Part shown: one piece after another, positions 9,421-16,370 of the stretch
Numbering within the stretch: position 1 is the first letter of the stretch
Layout of the letters: each line of letters starts with the position of its first letter
Origin: an uncultured Synergistales bacterium
GTDB taxonomy: Bacteria; Synergistota; Synergistia; Synergistales; Aminobacteriaceae
Reading direction: 5' to 3'
NCBI GenBank assembly: GCA_905235735.1
Contig: CAJOMU010000006.1
Location: 1-64,000, forward strand
DNA: 64,000 nt
Notes under the pieces: model-generated
What the model saw: only the letters and a program-made list of their open reading frames with translations
Databases searched by the model: none
What the model was told of the DNA's origin: nothing
Made by a program: the position numbers and the translations under genes

Positions 9421-9711
9421 TCACAGTCCGAATATCTCCGAATGACTGCCAAGCATCTCCAGCAGAATCAATTCATCGCCTTCATACTTGTACACAAGCA
9501 GTAAATCAGGACGTATATGACATTCCCGACTGCCTTCCATGTTTCCATGAAGTGCATGATCTTTGTACTTATGTGCAAGGGGAATATCATTAGCCAGCGT
9601 TATAACAACACAATCCAATTCTCCGCCTTTCACGAGTATATTGCGATACCTGCCCGCATATTTACTCCTGAAGTTACGCTTAAATTCGTTACGCTCTCGT
9701 ATTTCTCTCAT
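9421..9711 (-). CDS. YafQ-type mRNA interferase toxin (module 2)
   Basis: A 96-residue paralogue of the other toxins in the array with all four YafQ catalytic positions: 'YKDHALHG', 'CHIRPDLLLVY' and 'GSHSEIFGL'. The basic N-terminus 'REIRERNEFKRNFRSKYAG' and 'YRNILVKGGELD' are closest to module 3. The start ATG 9711 overlaps the antitoxin end by 23 bp, with GGAG 8 nt upstream. The frame is open further upstream, but that part is antitoxin coding sequence read out of frame. Its stop is exactly 29 bp from the start of the next antitoxin. Confidence 0.9.
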   Translation of the reverse strand: MREIRERNEFKRNFRSKYAGRYRNILVKGGELDCVVITLANDIPLAHKYKDHALHGNMEGSRECHIRPDLLLVYKYEGDELILLEMLGSHSEIFGL

Positions 9712-9997
9712 TGTCAATCTCCGCTCGTATTTCGTCCCACTCCGCAAAAAGTTCGTCCAGCGTCATAGGCTCACTGCCGATGTCATGCCTGTCTTCATAC
9801 ATAGCACGAATCGTAGCCTCCGTTGGGTTACCGTACTTATCCCACACAGCTTCAAGTTCAGTACCTCCATCATCATAATCAGGGTCTAGGTACTTCGGAT
9901 CATAGTCGTAATTCTCGATGAGTTCTTCTATCTCCTCGTCAGTCAGTTTATGGTCGAAAACGTAACTCTGCTTTTTCTTCTCTAAGGTTGCATTCAT
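9689..9997 (-). CDS. putative antitoxin (module 2)
   Basis: A 102-residue acidic protein with 'KKKQSYVFDHKLTDEEIEEL' at the N-terminus, a D/Y-rich centre, then 'WDKYGNPTEATIRAMYEDRH' and 'PMTLDELFAEWDEIRAEID'. It is clearly homologous to the module 3 antitoxin over its whole length and more distantly to modules 1 and 4. AGGAGGTGATATGA precedes ATG 9997. The antitoxin assignment follows from its place directly before, and overlapping, a YafQ-type toxin. Confidence 0.75.
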   Translation of the reverse strand: MNATLEKKKQSYVFDHKLTDEEIEELIENYDYDPKYLDPDYDDGGTELEAVWDKYGNPTEATIRAMYEDRHDIGSEPMTLDELFAEWDEIRAEIDNERNTRA

Positions 9998-10026
9998 TCA
10001 TATCACCTCCTCTCTTTAATCGCTAA

Positions 10027-10317
10027 TCACAGTCCGAATATCTCCGAATGACTTCCAAACATCTCCAGCAGAATCAATTCATCGCCTTCATACATATACA
10101 CAAGAAGCAAATCCGGCCTGATATGGCATTCCCGGCTCCCTTCCATATTTCCATGAAGTGCATGATCCTTATACTTAGGCGCAAGAGGGATATTATTTGC
10201 CAGAGTCAGAACTACACGGTCAAACTCTCCGCCCTTCACAAGAAGATTACGATACACACCTTTGAATACGCGCTTAAAATCCTTCCTGAATGCTTTAGTC
10301 CGTTCAATTCGTCTCAT
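10027..10317 (-). CDS. YafQ-type mRNA interferase toxin (module 3)
   Basis: A 96-residue RelE/YafQ-family toxin with 'KYKDHALHGNMEGSRECHI', 'RPDLLLVYMYEGDE' and 'FGSHSEIFGL', keeping the catalytic His/His/Asp/His set. Over the C-terminal half it is nearly identical to module 2, which suggests recent duplication or gene conversion. The ATG start at 10317 overlaps the antitoxin by 14 bp; an in-frame TTG two codons earlier is less likely because the same ATG context is kept in module 2. Confidence 0.9.
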   Translation of the reverse strand: MRRIERTKAFRKDFKRVFKGVYRNLLVKGGEFDRVVLTLANNIPLAPKYKDHALHGNMEGSRECHIRPDLLLVYMYEGDELILLEMFGSHSEIFGL

Positions 10318-10597
10318 TGTCAACTTCTGCCCTCAATTCGTCCAGTTCTGCAAAAAACTCTTCGAGCGTCATAGGCCCTTCAAGAAGTCCATGTTCAACC
10401 TCATACTTTGCAGCTATCATGTCTCTTGTAGGATTCCCGAATCTGTCCCACACAGCAGGATACGTGTCTTCGTCTGAGTCTGAATCTGCAAGCCACTCTT
10501 CATAGTCGAAATTATCGATAAGCTCGCGAACCTCTTCGTCAGTCAGCTTGCGGTCAAATACATAACTCTGCTTCTTCTTCGTCATCACTGCATCCAT
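10304..10597 (-). CDS. putative antitoxin (module 3)
   Basis: A 97-residue acidic protein sharing 'KKKQSYVFDRKLTDEEVREL', 'VWDRFGNPTRDMIAAKYE' and 'PMTLEEFFAELDELRAE' with module 2. The N-terminal conserved segment is a candidate DNA-binding or operator-recognising part and the C-terminal part the toxin-binding part; this division is inference. GGGAGGTGAGAAG precedes ATG 10597. The gap to the toxin upstream (module 4) is 29 bp. Confidence 0.75.
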   Translation of the reverse strand: MDAVMTKKKQSYVFDRKLTDEEVRELIDNFDYEEWLADSDSDEDTYPAVWDRFGNPTRDMIAAKYEVEHGLLEGPMTLEEFFAELDELRAEVDNETN

Positions 10598-10626
10598 TCT
10601 TCTCACCTCCCTTCATGTATCACTGA

Positions 10627-10917
10627 TCACAGTCCGAATATCTCCGAATGACTGCCTAATCTCTGAAGTTCAAGCACATCATCTCCAACGTACGCATACA
10701 CAAGCAGCAAATCAGGCCTGATATGGCAATCTCTTGAACCTTCCCATTCCCCATGAAGCGCATGATCCTTGTACGACAACGGAAGTTTTTCATCATTCCT
10801 GAGAGTATCAACAATAAAATCAAGCTCTCCGCCTGCATCAAAAAGTACACGATACCTGCCTTTGAACTCGCGCTTCAAATCACGCCTGAACCGTGTGCTG
10901 TAATCGGTACGTCTCAT
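10627..10917 (-). CDS. YafQ-type mRNA interferase toxin (module 4)
   Basis: A 96-residue toxin beginning 'MRRTDYSTRFRRDLKREFKG' with 'YKDHALHGEWEGSRDCHI', 'RPDLLLVYAYVGDD' and 'RLGSHSEIFGL'. The frame is open 69 codons further upstream, but that stretch is the antitoxin read in another frame; ATG 10917 has GGAGGCTGAGA just before it. The overlap with the antitoxin is 38 bp. It resembles module 1 ('YVGDDVLE') more than modules 2 and 3. Confidence 0.9.
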   Translation of the reverse strand: MRRTDYSTRFRRDLKREFKGRYRVLFDAGGELDFIVDTLRNDEKLPLSYKDHALHGEWEGSRDCHIRPDLLLVYAYVGDDVLELQRLGSHSEIFGL

Positions 10918-11206
10918 TCTCAGCCTCCATCTCAGCATCTGCCTCTGCACGAACTTCATCAAGAAAATCACGAAATTCTTCCATTGTCGTGAAACTTCCA
11001 GCCATAAGCCCATGCTCGCCCTCGTACATCGCGCACAATGAATTGTATGTAGGGTTGCCATACCTGTCCCATATCGCACGTTCATACGCAGAATCTTCAT
11101 CTTCGTACTCAGGATGATACTCAAAACGACTCCAAAGCTCTTCCATCGTCATCTTGCGGTCTGGTTTCTCCCATACATATTGCTTCGTCTCTGATGCTTT
11201 TTCCAT
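10880..11206 (-). CDS. putative antitoxin (module 4), coupled to the restriction-modification gene
   Basis: A 108-residue acidic protein with 'RKMTMEELWSRFEYHPEYED', 'WDRYGNPTYNSLCAMYEGEH' and 'FTTMEEFRDFLDEVRAEADA'. It is the first antitoxin of the array. Its ribosome site GAGGTGAT overlaps the stop codon of the restriction-modification gene (TGA at 11219-11217), so the toxin-antitoxin array appears to be read as a continuation of that gene. ATG 11206 is preferred over the GTG 9 nt earlier. The C-terminal ~15 residues are specific to this copy and overlap the toxin start. Confidence 0.75.
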   Translation of the reverse strand: MEKASETKQYVWEKPDRKMTMEELWSRFEYHPEYEDEDSAYERAIWDRYGNPTYNSLCAMYEGEHGLMAGSFTTMEEFRDFLDEVRAEADAEMEAENETYRLQHTVQA

Positions 11207-11216
11207 CTCTATCACC

Positions 11217-13955
11217 TCATTTCGATTCTATCAACCTCTCATACATATTCATCAATTCACTCACAACTTCAAGCTCACTCATTCCCCTCGCAAATCCATA
11301 CGCCTCTCGAACTGCTTCATCATTCATTCGATGTGCCCTCCTCAACTCCGCAGGCATAATCGACTCATCATAAAGCTCCGCCAAATTCGAATCTGCATAC
11401 TTCTCTCGTGCATCCAGAATCCTCTGCGCTGTATTCTCTATCTTCATTCGCTGCTTCTCATTCACACCTGGCCACACAAAATTGTTGTACACAACATCAC
11501 TCGAATATCTGTATCGTGATTCAAGCCTGCCAGCTACAACCCTCATCCACGCCATATGAATCGAACTCTCAAGTACTCCGAAATGATACTGACTTGCACC
11601 CGCAATAATCTGCAAAGCATCGCCACACATAACAGTATCATCAAGAAAGCCCATCGGAATATATATGCGTCTCTCTGATGATGTCTTCGGGATAACGATA
11701 TAGCTCCCTTTTGGGAATGTCTCAACATGAAAGTGTGTCGGTGTGTCTGCAAGTCTCTTCGTTGGAATGCTCCTGCTCGAAAGCCTGTACTGTCTCACTG
11801 CTTCAACTCTTTTCTTGCATTCGGGCATCATATTTATATCATGCGGTGTGCAATCCCCAAGATACAGACACATTCGCGGAGTGTTGTACAGAAATTCCTG
11901 ACCTCCATACCAGACATGAAAATATTTCTTCGCTTCGGGTTCTATCTTTATGAACTCTTCATATTGTTCCGTCGTGAAAAGATAAAATCCTCCGTCTATG
12001 GGTTTGTTTCCGATTCTCATCACTGGTATTCCATCGCATAACGGTAACTTCCTGCTGAAGATGTACCAGTCCCTCGCTGAAATGAGATATGCATTTATGT
12101 GTTCCGTTTTCGTCTTCAGGGTATCATCATTGACCGATTCATATATCATCTTCTCTCTGTTATCGTCATTGAAGCTGAACCCGATTATCACGCAATGAAC
12201 GTGCGCTTTCTCTTCGGCATCGTTATTCCATATGAATGTCCTGTATGCAAAATCGATTCTCATTCCGTCATCGAGGAGAGGCTTCCAGAATGCAGAGACC
12301 ATTTCACCCTGATTGATACTGTTCGTCGATACAAATGCGGCTTTAATGTTCGTCCCCTTCATGAAGTCGTGAGCTTTCTTGTACCAGCAGCAAACGTAAT
12401 CGAAGTTTCCTAAACTGCCCCAGCCTTTGAAGATTGCATTTATATCTTTCTTCTGGTCATGGCCTGCCTCGATTATTCTTGCACCTCTGAACGGAGGATT
12501 ACCCATTATGTAATTCAATTTCTCTGGAGCAATTACATTTGACCATTCGATTTGAATCGCATTCTCCTCGTGAATGTTATCGTATGTCTTCAATGGTGTG
12601 TAACTGTCATGAAGCTGCACTATCTTCTCTGTCTCACGTCTCATCTGATGCTCGGCTATATACAGTGCTGTACGTGCAACTGCAACCGCGAAATCATTCA
12701 CTTCAATTCCGTAGAACTGTGAGATTGATACTTTTATCGGAGTGAATGTGCCTTCACCAAAGTATATTTGTCCGTGCGATAATTCCTTGATGATTTGATT
12801 CTCAAGACGGCGGAGCGATAAGAATGTTTCTGTGAGGAAATTTCCTGAGCCACATGCAGGGTCTAAGAACGTGAGACTTGCGAGCTTACTCTGAAATTCA
12901 ATGAGCTTATTCGTTAATGCCTTGCCTGAATGATTCTTCATGAGTTCATCGAGTTCATGTGTCAGGTCATCGAGGAACAATGCATCTATTACCCTGTGAA
13001 TGTTCTTTATAGTCGTATAATGCATTCCTCCTTCAATGCGTGTCTCAGGGTTCAATGTCGATTCAAAAAGTGCACCGAATATCGTCGGATTAATTTCGCT
13101 CCAGTTGAATCCCTCTGACATTTCACGAATTATTATCTCTAATGGTTCACCGTCAATCTTGGGTATTTCTATTTCCTCTTCAAACAGACCTCCGTTGATG
13201 AATGGAAAATTATCCAGGTCATCATCAATATACGGGTCTCTGTTCTCATTCTCAGTGTTTAGAGTTCTGAAGAGTTCAAGCAGTGAAGTTCTTGCATTGT
13301 TCCTGTGATTTACGAGGAAATCATGAAACTGTGATTTGTAGAATATACCTGAGTCTTCAGCATAGAGGAGGAAAACTATTCTTACGCAGAAAATATTCAG
13401 ACATTGTAACGTGCGTGCGTTCTGAACAGTATAACGCGGTTTTACGGCTCTGTATAATCTTCCTGCGAGCCTTCCTGCCTCAAGTGAAATTTTCTCTTCG
13501 TCTGTGAGTTCATGTTCGGGTTTCACAATGAAGTCTAAGTTTCTGTGTTCAAATTCCTCAAGCAAAATTATTCTTGGTTCAGCTTTAGGTTTTTCCATGT
13601 CGTGAATTCGAAGCTCACGAAAATTGCATACGATTATGTATCTTCCCTTCTGTGATTTCGGAAGCCAATCGTAATATCGTTTAGCCTGCTCGAATGGTGT
13701 TGCAGGTGTACCGTCTGACTGCTGAGCCTTCGAATCAAGGTTAATATCTCTGCTCTTCTGTTCGATTATGATTCCTGTTGATGGAATATACGCATCTATA
13801 TAGCTTATGTGTGAGAGTTCAACCCTCTTCTCGAACTCTATATACTGACCTGGATTATTGATATGCAGTACATCTTGAATGAGTTCAAGCCAGAACGTAT
13901 GAGTGTCGCTTTTCTCATCGCCTTTATCCTTCCAGCGTTCGATGAATGAGTTCAT
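11217..13955 (-). CDS. MmeI-like single-chain restriction-modification enzyme (type IIL/IIG)
   Basis: A 912-residue protein joining endonuclease, adenine-N6 methyltransferase and target recognition. An N-terminal PD-(D/E)XK pattern is visible: D54 in 'SYIDAYIPSTGIIIEQKS' with E65-x-K67. Methyltransferase motif I 'FLDPACGSGNFLTETF' lies near residue 365 and motif IV 'IMGNPPFRGARI' near 482. The C-terminal third contains the MmeI-like 'VWYGGQEFLYNTPRMCLYLG' and a probable target-recognition domain. The size fits type IIL enzymes, where modification and cleavage share one recognition domain. ATG 13955 follows GGAGGGATCACATC. It heads the same-strand array of four toxin-antitoxin modules. Confidence 0.88.
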   Translation of the reverse strand: MNSFIERWKDKGDEKSDTHTFWLELIQDVLHINNPGQYIEFEKRVELSHISYIDAYIPSTGIIIEQKSRDINLDSKAQQSDGTPATPFEQAKRYYDWLPKSQKGRYIIVCNFRELRIHDMEKPKAEPRIILLEEFEHRNLDFIVKPEHELTDEEKISLEAGRLAGRLYRAVKPRYTVQNARTLQCLNIFCVRIVFLLYAEDSGIFYKSQFHDFLVNHRNNARTSLLELFRTLNTENENRDPYIDDDLDNFPFINGGLFEEEIEIPKIDGEPLEIIIREMSEGFNWSEINPTIFGALFESTLNPETRIEGGMHYTTIKNIHRVIDALFLDDLTHELDELMKNHSGKALTNKLIEFQSKLASLTFLDPACGSGNFLTETFLSLRRLENQIIKELSHGQIYFGEGTFTPIKVSISQFYGIEVNDFAVAVARTALYIAEHQMRRETEKIVQLHDSYTPLKTYDNIHEENAIQIEWSNVIAPEKLNYIMGNPPFRGARIIEAGHDQKKDINAIFKGWGSLGNFDYVCCWYKKAHDFMKGTNIKAAFVSTNSINQGEMVSAFWKPLLDDGMRIDFAYRTFIWNNDAEEKAHVHCVIIGFSFNDDNREKMIYESVNDDTLKTKTEHINAYLISARDWYIFSRKLPLCDGIPVMRIGNKPIDGGFYLFTTEQYEEFIKIEPEAKKYFHVWYGGQEFLYNTPRMCLYLGDCTPHDINMMPECKKRVEAVRQYRLSSRSIPTKRLADTPTHFHVETFPKGSYIVIPKTSSERRIYIPMGFLDDTVMCGDALQIIAGASQYHFGVLESSIHMAWMRVVAGRLESRYRYSSDVVYNNFVWPGVNEKQRMKIENTAQRILDAREKYADSNLAELYDESIMPAELRRAHRMNDEAVREAYGFARGMSELEVVSELMNMYERLIESK

Positions 13956-13982
13956 GATGTGATCCCTCCAGATAAAATAAAT

Positions 13983-14004
13983 CCCCCGCCTTTTACAGCA
14001 GGGG
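13983..14004 (-). terminator. rho-independent terminator after the Bax inhibitor-1 gene
   Basis: Read on the minus strand, CCCC(T)GC and GCGGGG form a short GC-rich stem with one bulge, followed by GGATTTATTTT. It separates the 14024 gene from the restriction-modification gene. Confidence 0.6.
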
Positions 14005-14023
14005 TAATGAATGGATTTGTGAA

Positions 14024-14740
14024 TTAGTCTCTTCTGCTTCCGAATAAACGTAACAGATACAGGAAGATGTTTATGAAGTCGAGGTAAAGTTCAAGTGCAC
14101 CAATAACTGCAACTTTGCCGGTCATCTCTTCATCTCGTGAATCATATGTTGATGCCATCATCTTAATCTTCGCTGTGTCATATGCAGTTAATCCCATGAA
14201 GATTATGATCCCCAGAATGCTTATGACGAGTTCAGTTGTCGATGAGCCTATGAAGATGTTGATTACTGATGCGATGATTAAACCCCATAATCCCATCATA
14301 AGGAAACTTCCCCATGTCGTAATGTCCCGTTTCGTGTACAGTCCGTATATGCTCATTGCACCGAACATGCATGCAGTTGAAAGGAAAGCCTTGTAGACAG
14401 ATTCATTTGTGTATACGAGGAGAATGACTGAACATGTAAGACCGTTAAGCAGACTGTATACGAAGAAGAGAGCACGTGCAGTTGAAGCTGAAATTTTATT
14501 TATGCCTGCACTGATGCCAATAACAAGACCAACCTCTGCAATGCATAAGATGATCATAGGAGCACGTGAGGAGAAGAGAAGACCAAGCATAGTTCTGCTT
14601 GAGACTGAGAAGTATGCGGTTAAAGCCGTGATGATGAGACCGAATGCCATATACTGATACACTTTCCTGAAAAGCGCATTGACGGCTTCGGTTGTGTCTA
14701 AAGCCGTTGAGTAAGGCATATAGTTTTCATAATTTGCCAT
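14024..14740 (-). CDS. Bax inhibitor-1/YccA family membrane protein
   Basis: About 238 residues with seven predicted hydrophobic segments, e.g. 'YQYMAFGLIITALTAYFSV', 'MIILCIAEVGLVIGISAG', 'ALFFVYSLLNGLTCSVILLV' and 'LVISILGIIIFMGLTAYDTA'. The last one ends in the family's conserved 'TAYDTAKIK', and the C-terminus has 'ALELYLDFINIFLYLLRLFG'. Members act as ion/H+ leak or protease-modulating inner-membrane proteins; the role here is unknown. ATG 14740 is used; a GTG 9 nt upstream lies closer to the AAAGG site and is also possible. Confidence 0.9.
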   Translation of the reverse strand: MANYENYMPYSTALDTTEAVNALFRKVYQYMAFGLIITALTAYFSVSSRTMLGLLFSSRAPMIILCIAEVGLVIGISAGINKISASTARALFFVYSLLNGLTCSVILLVYTNESVYKAFLSTACMFGAMSIYGLYTKRDITTWGSFLMMGLWGLIIASVINIFIGSSTTELVISILGIIIFMGLTAYDTAKIKMMASTYDSRDEEMTGKVAVIGALELYLDFINIFLYLLRLFGSRRD

Positions 14741-14773
14741 TTGAATCACTTAACCTTTCAATTAAAGATTATT

Positions 14774-14793
14774 TGTTAAAATATATTTTAACA
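14774..14793. promoter_or_regulatory. 20-bp perfect palindrome in the divergent intergenic region
   Basis: TGTTAAAATATATTTTAACA reads identically on both strands and sits in the short space between the divergent Bax inhibitor-1 gene and greA. The AT-rich core also offers -10-like hexamers. It could be an operator for a dimeric regulator acting on both genes. The regulator is unknown. Confidence 0.45.
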
Positions 14794-14827
14794 GGCACTG
14801 AGAAATTTTACATTGAAGGTGAAAAGA

Positions 14828-15334
14828 TTGGCATCAAAGAAGAATGACACAAATGAAATGAGACGGAGCAGTTATGACGCTCTGAAGGAACAACTGACGA
14901 CCTTACGAACAGAACGGCTCTTAGAAGTTGCAAAGAAAATAGAAGAAGCACGAGCACAGGGAGATTTGAGCGAGAATGCAGAATACATAGCGGCTAAAGA
15001 AGAACAGGCCGTCTTAATGGATAAAATTCTGCACCTTGAGAACACATTGAACAGTGCGAAGATAGTAGACGAAGAAAAAATAGACACAACGAAAGTGGGA
15101 ATAGGTCTGAAGGTTACGCTTGATGATTTAGACAATCCCGGAAAGACATATACATATACTCTTGTAGGCTCAGAGGAACTTGCGATAATCGGAATCCCGA
15201 CAGGAGGAATTCAGAGTATTTCGCAGAAAAGTCCAGTAGGTCAGGCAATAACGGGTCATGAAGTAGGGGATGAAGTTGCGGTGAAGATACCAAGAGGGAC
15301 AAGACACTTAAAGATAACAGCGATTGAGAGATGA
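14828..15334 (+). CDS. greA: transcription elongation factor GreA
   Basis: About 168 residues. GreA enters the RNA polymerase secondary channel and stimulates cleavage of backtracked RNA. The N-terminal coiled coil carries 'ARAQGDLSENAEYIAAKEEQ', with the acidic tip residues D and E needed for activity, and the C-terminal FKBP-like domain ends 'VAVKIPRGTRHLKITAIER'. TTG 14828 is chosen because AAGGTG lies 6 nt upstream; TTG 14813 and GTG 14819 are alternatives that add a few basic residues. The stop lies 4 bp before hemB, so the two are probably co-transcribed. Confidence 0.95.
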   Translation: MASKKNDTNEMRRSSYDALKEQLTTLRTERLLEVAKKIEEARAQGDLSENAEYIAAKEEQAVLMDKILHLENTLNSAKIVDEEKIDTTKVGIGLKVTLDDLDNPGKTYTYTLVGSEELAIIGIPTGGIQSISQKSPVGQAITGHEVGDEVAVKIPRGTRHLKITAIER

Positions 15335-15338
15335 TTTG

Positions 15339-16316
15339 ATGATTCGAATCAGGCCAAGAAGATTAAGACTTACGCAATCGATTCGGGACATGGCCAGTGA
15401 GACGAGACTATCATCATCAATGTTAGTGTACCCTGTATTCATTCGGGAGGGGAATAACATTATTGAGGACATTCCAGCTATGCCCGGACAGAAAAGATAC
15501 AGCCCTGACACATTGCCCCGAATACTGGAACGTGCAGCGAATAATCGAATCGGAGCAGTGTTATTCTTCGGGATACCAGAACACAAAGATGAATGCGGAA
15601 GTTCAGCTTACGATGAAGACGGAGTGATTCAGAAAGCGATTCGAATCTCAAAGCGTGAATTCCCAAATCTAACTGTAATTGGTGATGTATGTTTATGCGA
15701 GTACACATCACACGGACATTGCGGTTTAATCAGGAATAATGATGTCGATAACGATTCAACTCTCGAATTGCTTTCACGTATTGCAGTCTCGCAGGCAGAT
15801 GCAGGAGCGGATATAGTTGCACCTTCTTCGATGATGGACGGACAGATACATTCAATCCGTGATGCTCTTGATGATTCAGGACATACTGACACTCTGATAT
15901 TCTCATATGCTGTGAAGTATGCGAGTGCGTTCTATGGGCCATTCAGAGAGGCTGCTGGTTCTGCACCTTCATTCGGGGACAGGAAGACGTACCAGATGAA
16001 TCCGAAGAATAAACGTGAAGCACTCAAAGAGGCATTGATTGATGTTGAAGAGGGAGCAGATATGATAATGGTGAAGCCTGCATTGCCGTATCTCGATGTC
16101 ATTCATTCAGTGAAGGAACGTGTGCTTGTTCCTGTTGGAGCATATTGTGTGAGCGGAGAGTATTCGATGATGAAGGCAGCTGCTCAAAACGGATGGCTTG
16201 ATGAGAAGAGAATCGTATGTGAATCTGCAATATCAATCGCGAGGGCAGGTGCGGATATTATCATCACGTATCATGCACTGGAACTCTCAGAATGGATTCG
16301 CAACGAAGAAGTGTAA
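15339..16316 (+). CDS. hemB: delta-aminolevulinic acid dehydratase (porphobilinogen synthase)
   Basis: A 325-residue enzyme condensing two 5-aminolevulinate molecules to porphobilinogen in tetrapyrrole synthesis. The Schiff-base lysines lie in 'KYASAFYGPFREAAGS' and 'MIMVKPALPYLDVI', and the metal-site cysteines in 'DVCLCEYTSHGHCG', the zinc-dependent type. ATG 15339 gives the usual N-terminus 'MIRIRPRRLRLTQSIRDMA'; an upstream TTG at 15324 would add five residues within greA. No other heme or corrin genes are adjacent. Confidence 0.96.
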   Translation: MIRIRPRRLRLTQSIRDMASETRLSSSMLVYPVFIREGNNIIEDIPAMPGQKRYSPDTLPRILERAANNRIGAVLFFGIPEHKDECGSSAYDEDGVIQKAIRISKREFPNLTVIGDVCLCEYTSHGHCGLIRNNDVDNDSTLELLSRIAVSQADAGADIVAPSSMMDGQIHSIRDALDDSGHTDTLIFSYAVKYASAFYGPFREAAGSAPSFGDRKTYQMNPKNKREALKEALIDVEEGADMIMVKPALPYLDVIHSVKERVLVPVGAYCVSGEYSMMKAAAQNGWLDEKRIVCESAISIARAGADIIITYHALELSEWIRNEEV

Positions 16317-16331
16317 ACGCAAAAAAAAAAA

Positions 16332-16363
16332 ATTCCCTCCCAACATTAAAGCTGAGAGGGAAT
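16332..16363 (-). terminator. rho-independent terminator of the flagellin gene
   Basis: ATTCCCTC (16332-16339) pairs with GAGGGAAT (16356-16363). On the minus strand it is followed by a run of twelve T (16320-16331 on the plus strand read as A). It lies 7 bp past the flagellin stop and can also stop hemB transcripts. Confidence 0.88.
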
Positions 16364-16370
16364 ATATCAT

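Noticed and set aside
10918-11124. Long N-terminal extension of the module 4 toxin
   Set aside because: The extension is the antitoxin gene read in a shifted frame; the other toxins start at the equivalent of ATG 10917 with a proper ribosome site.
8847-11206. Array of repeats considered as a CRISPR or other short-repeat array
   Set aside because: Similarity is between whole coding modules of about 600 bp with protein-level conservation, not short identical direct repeats with spacers.
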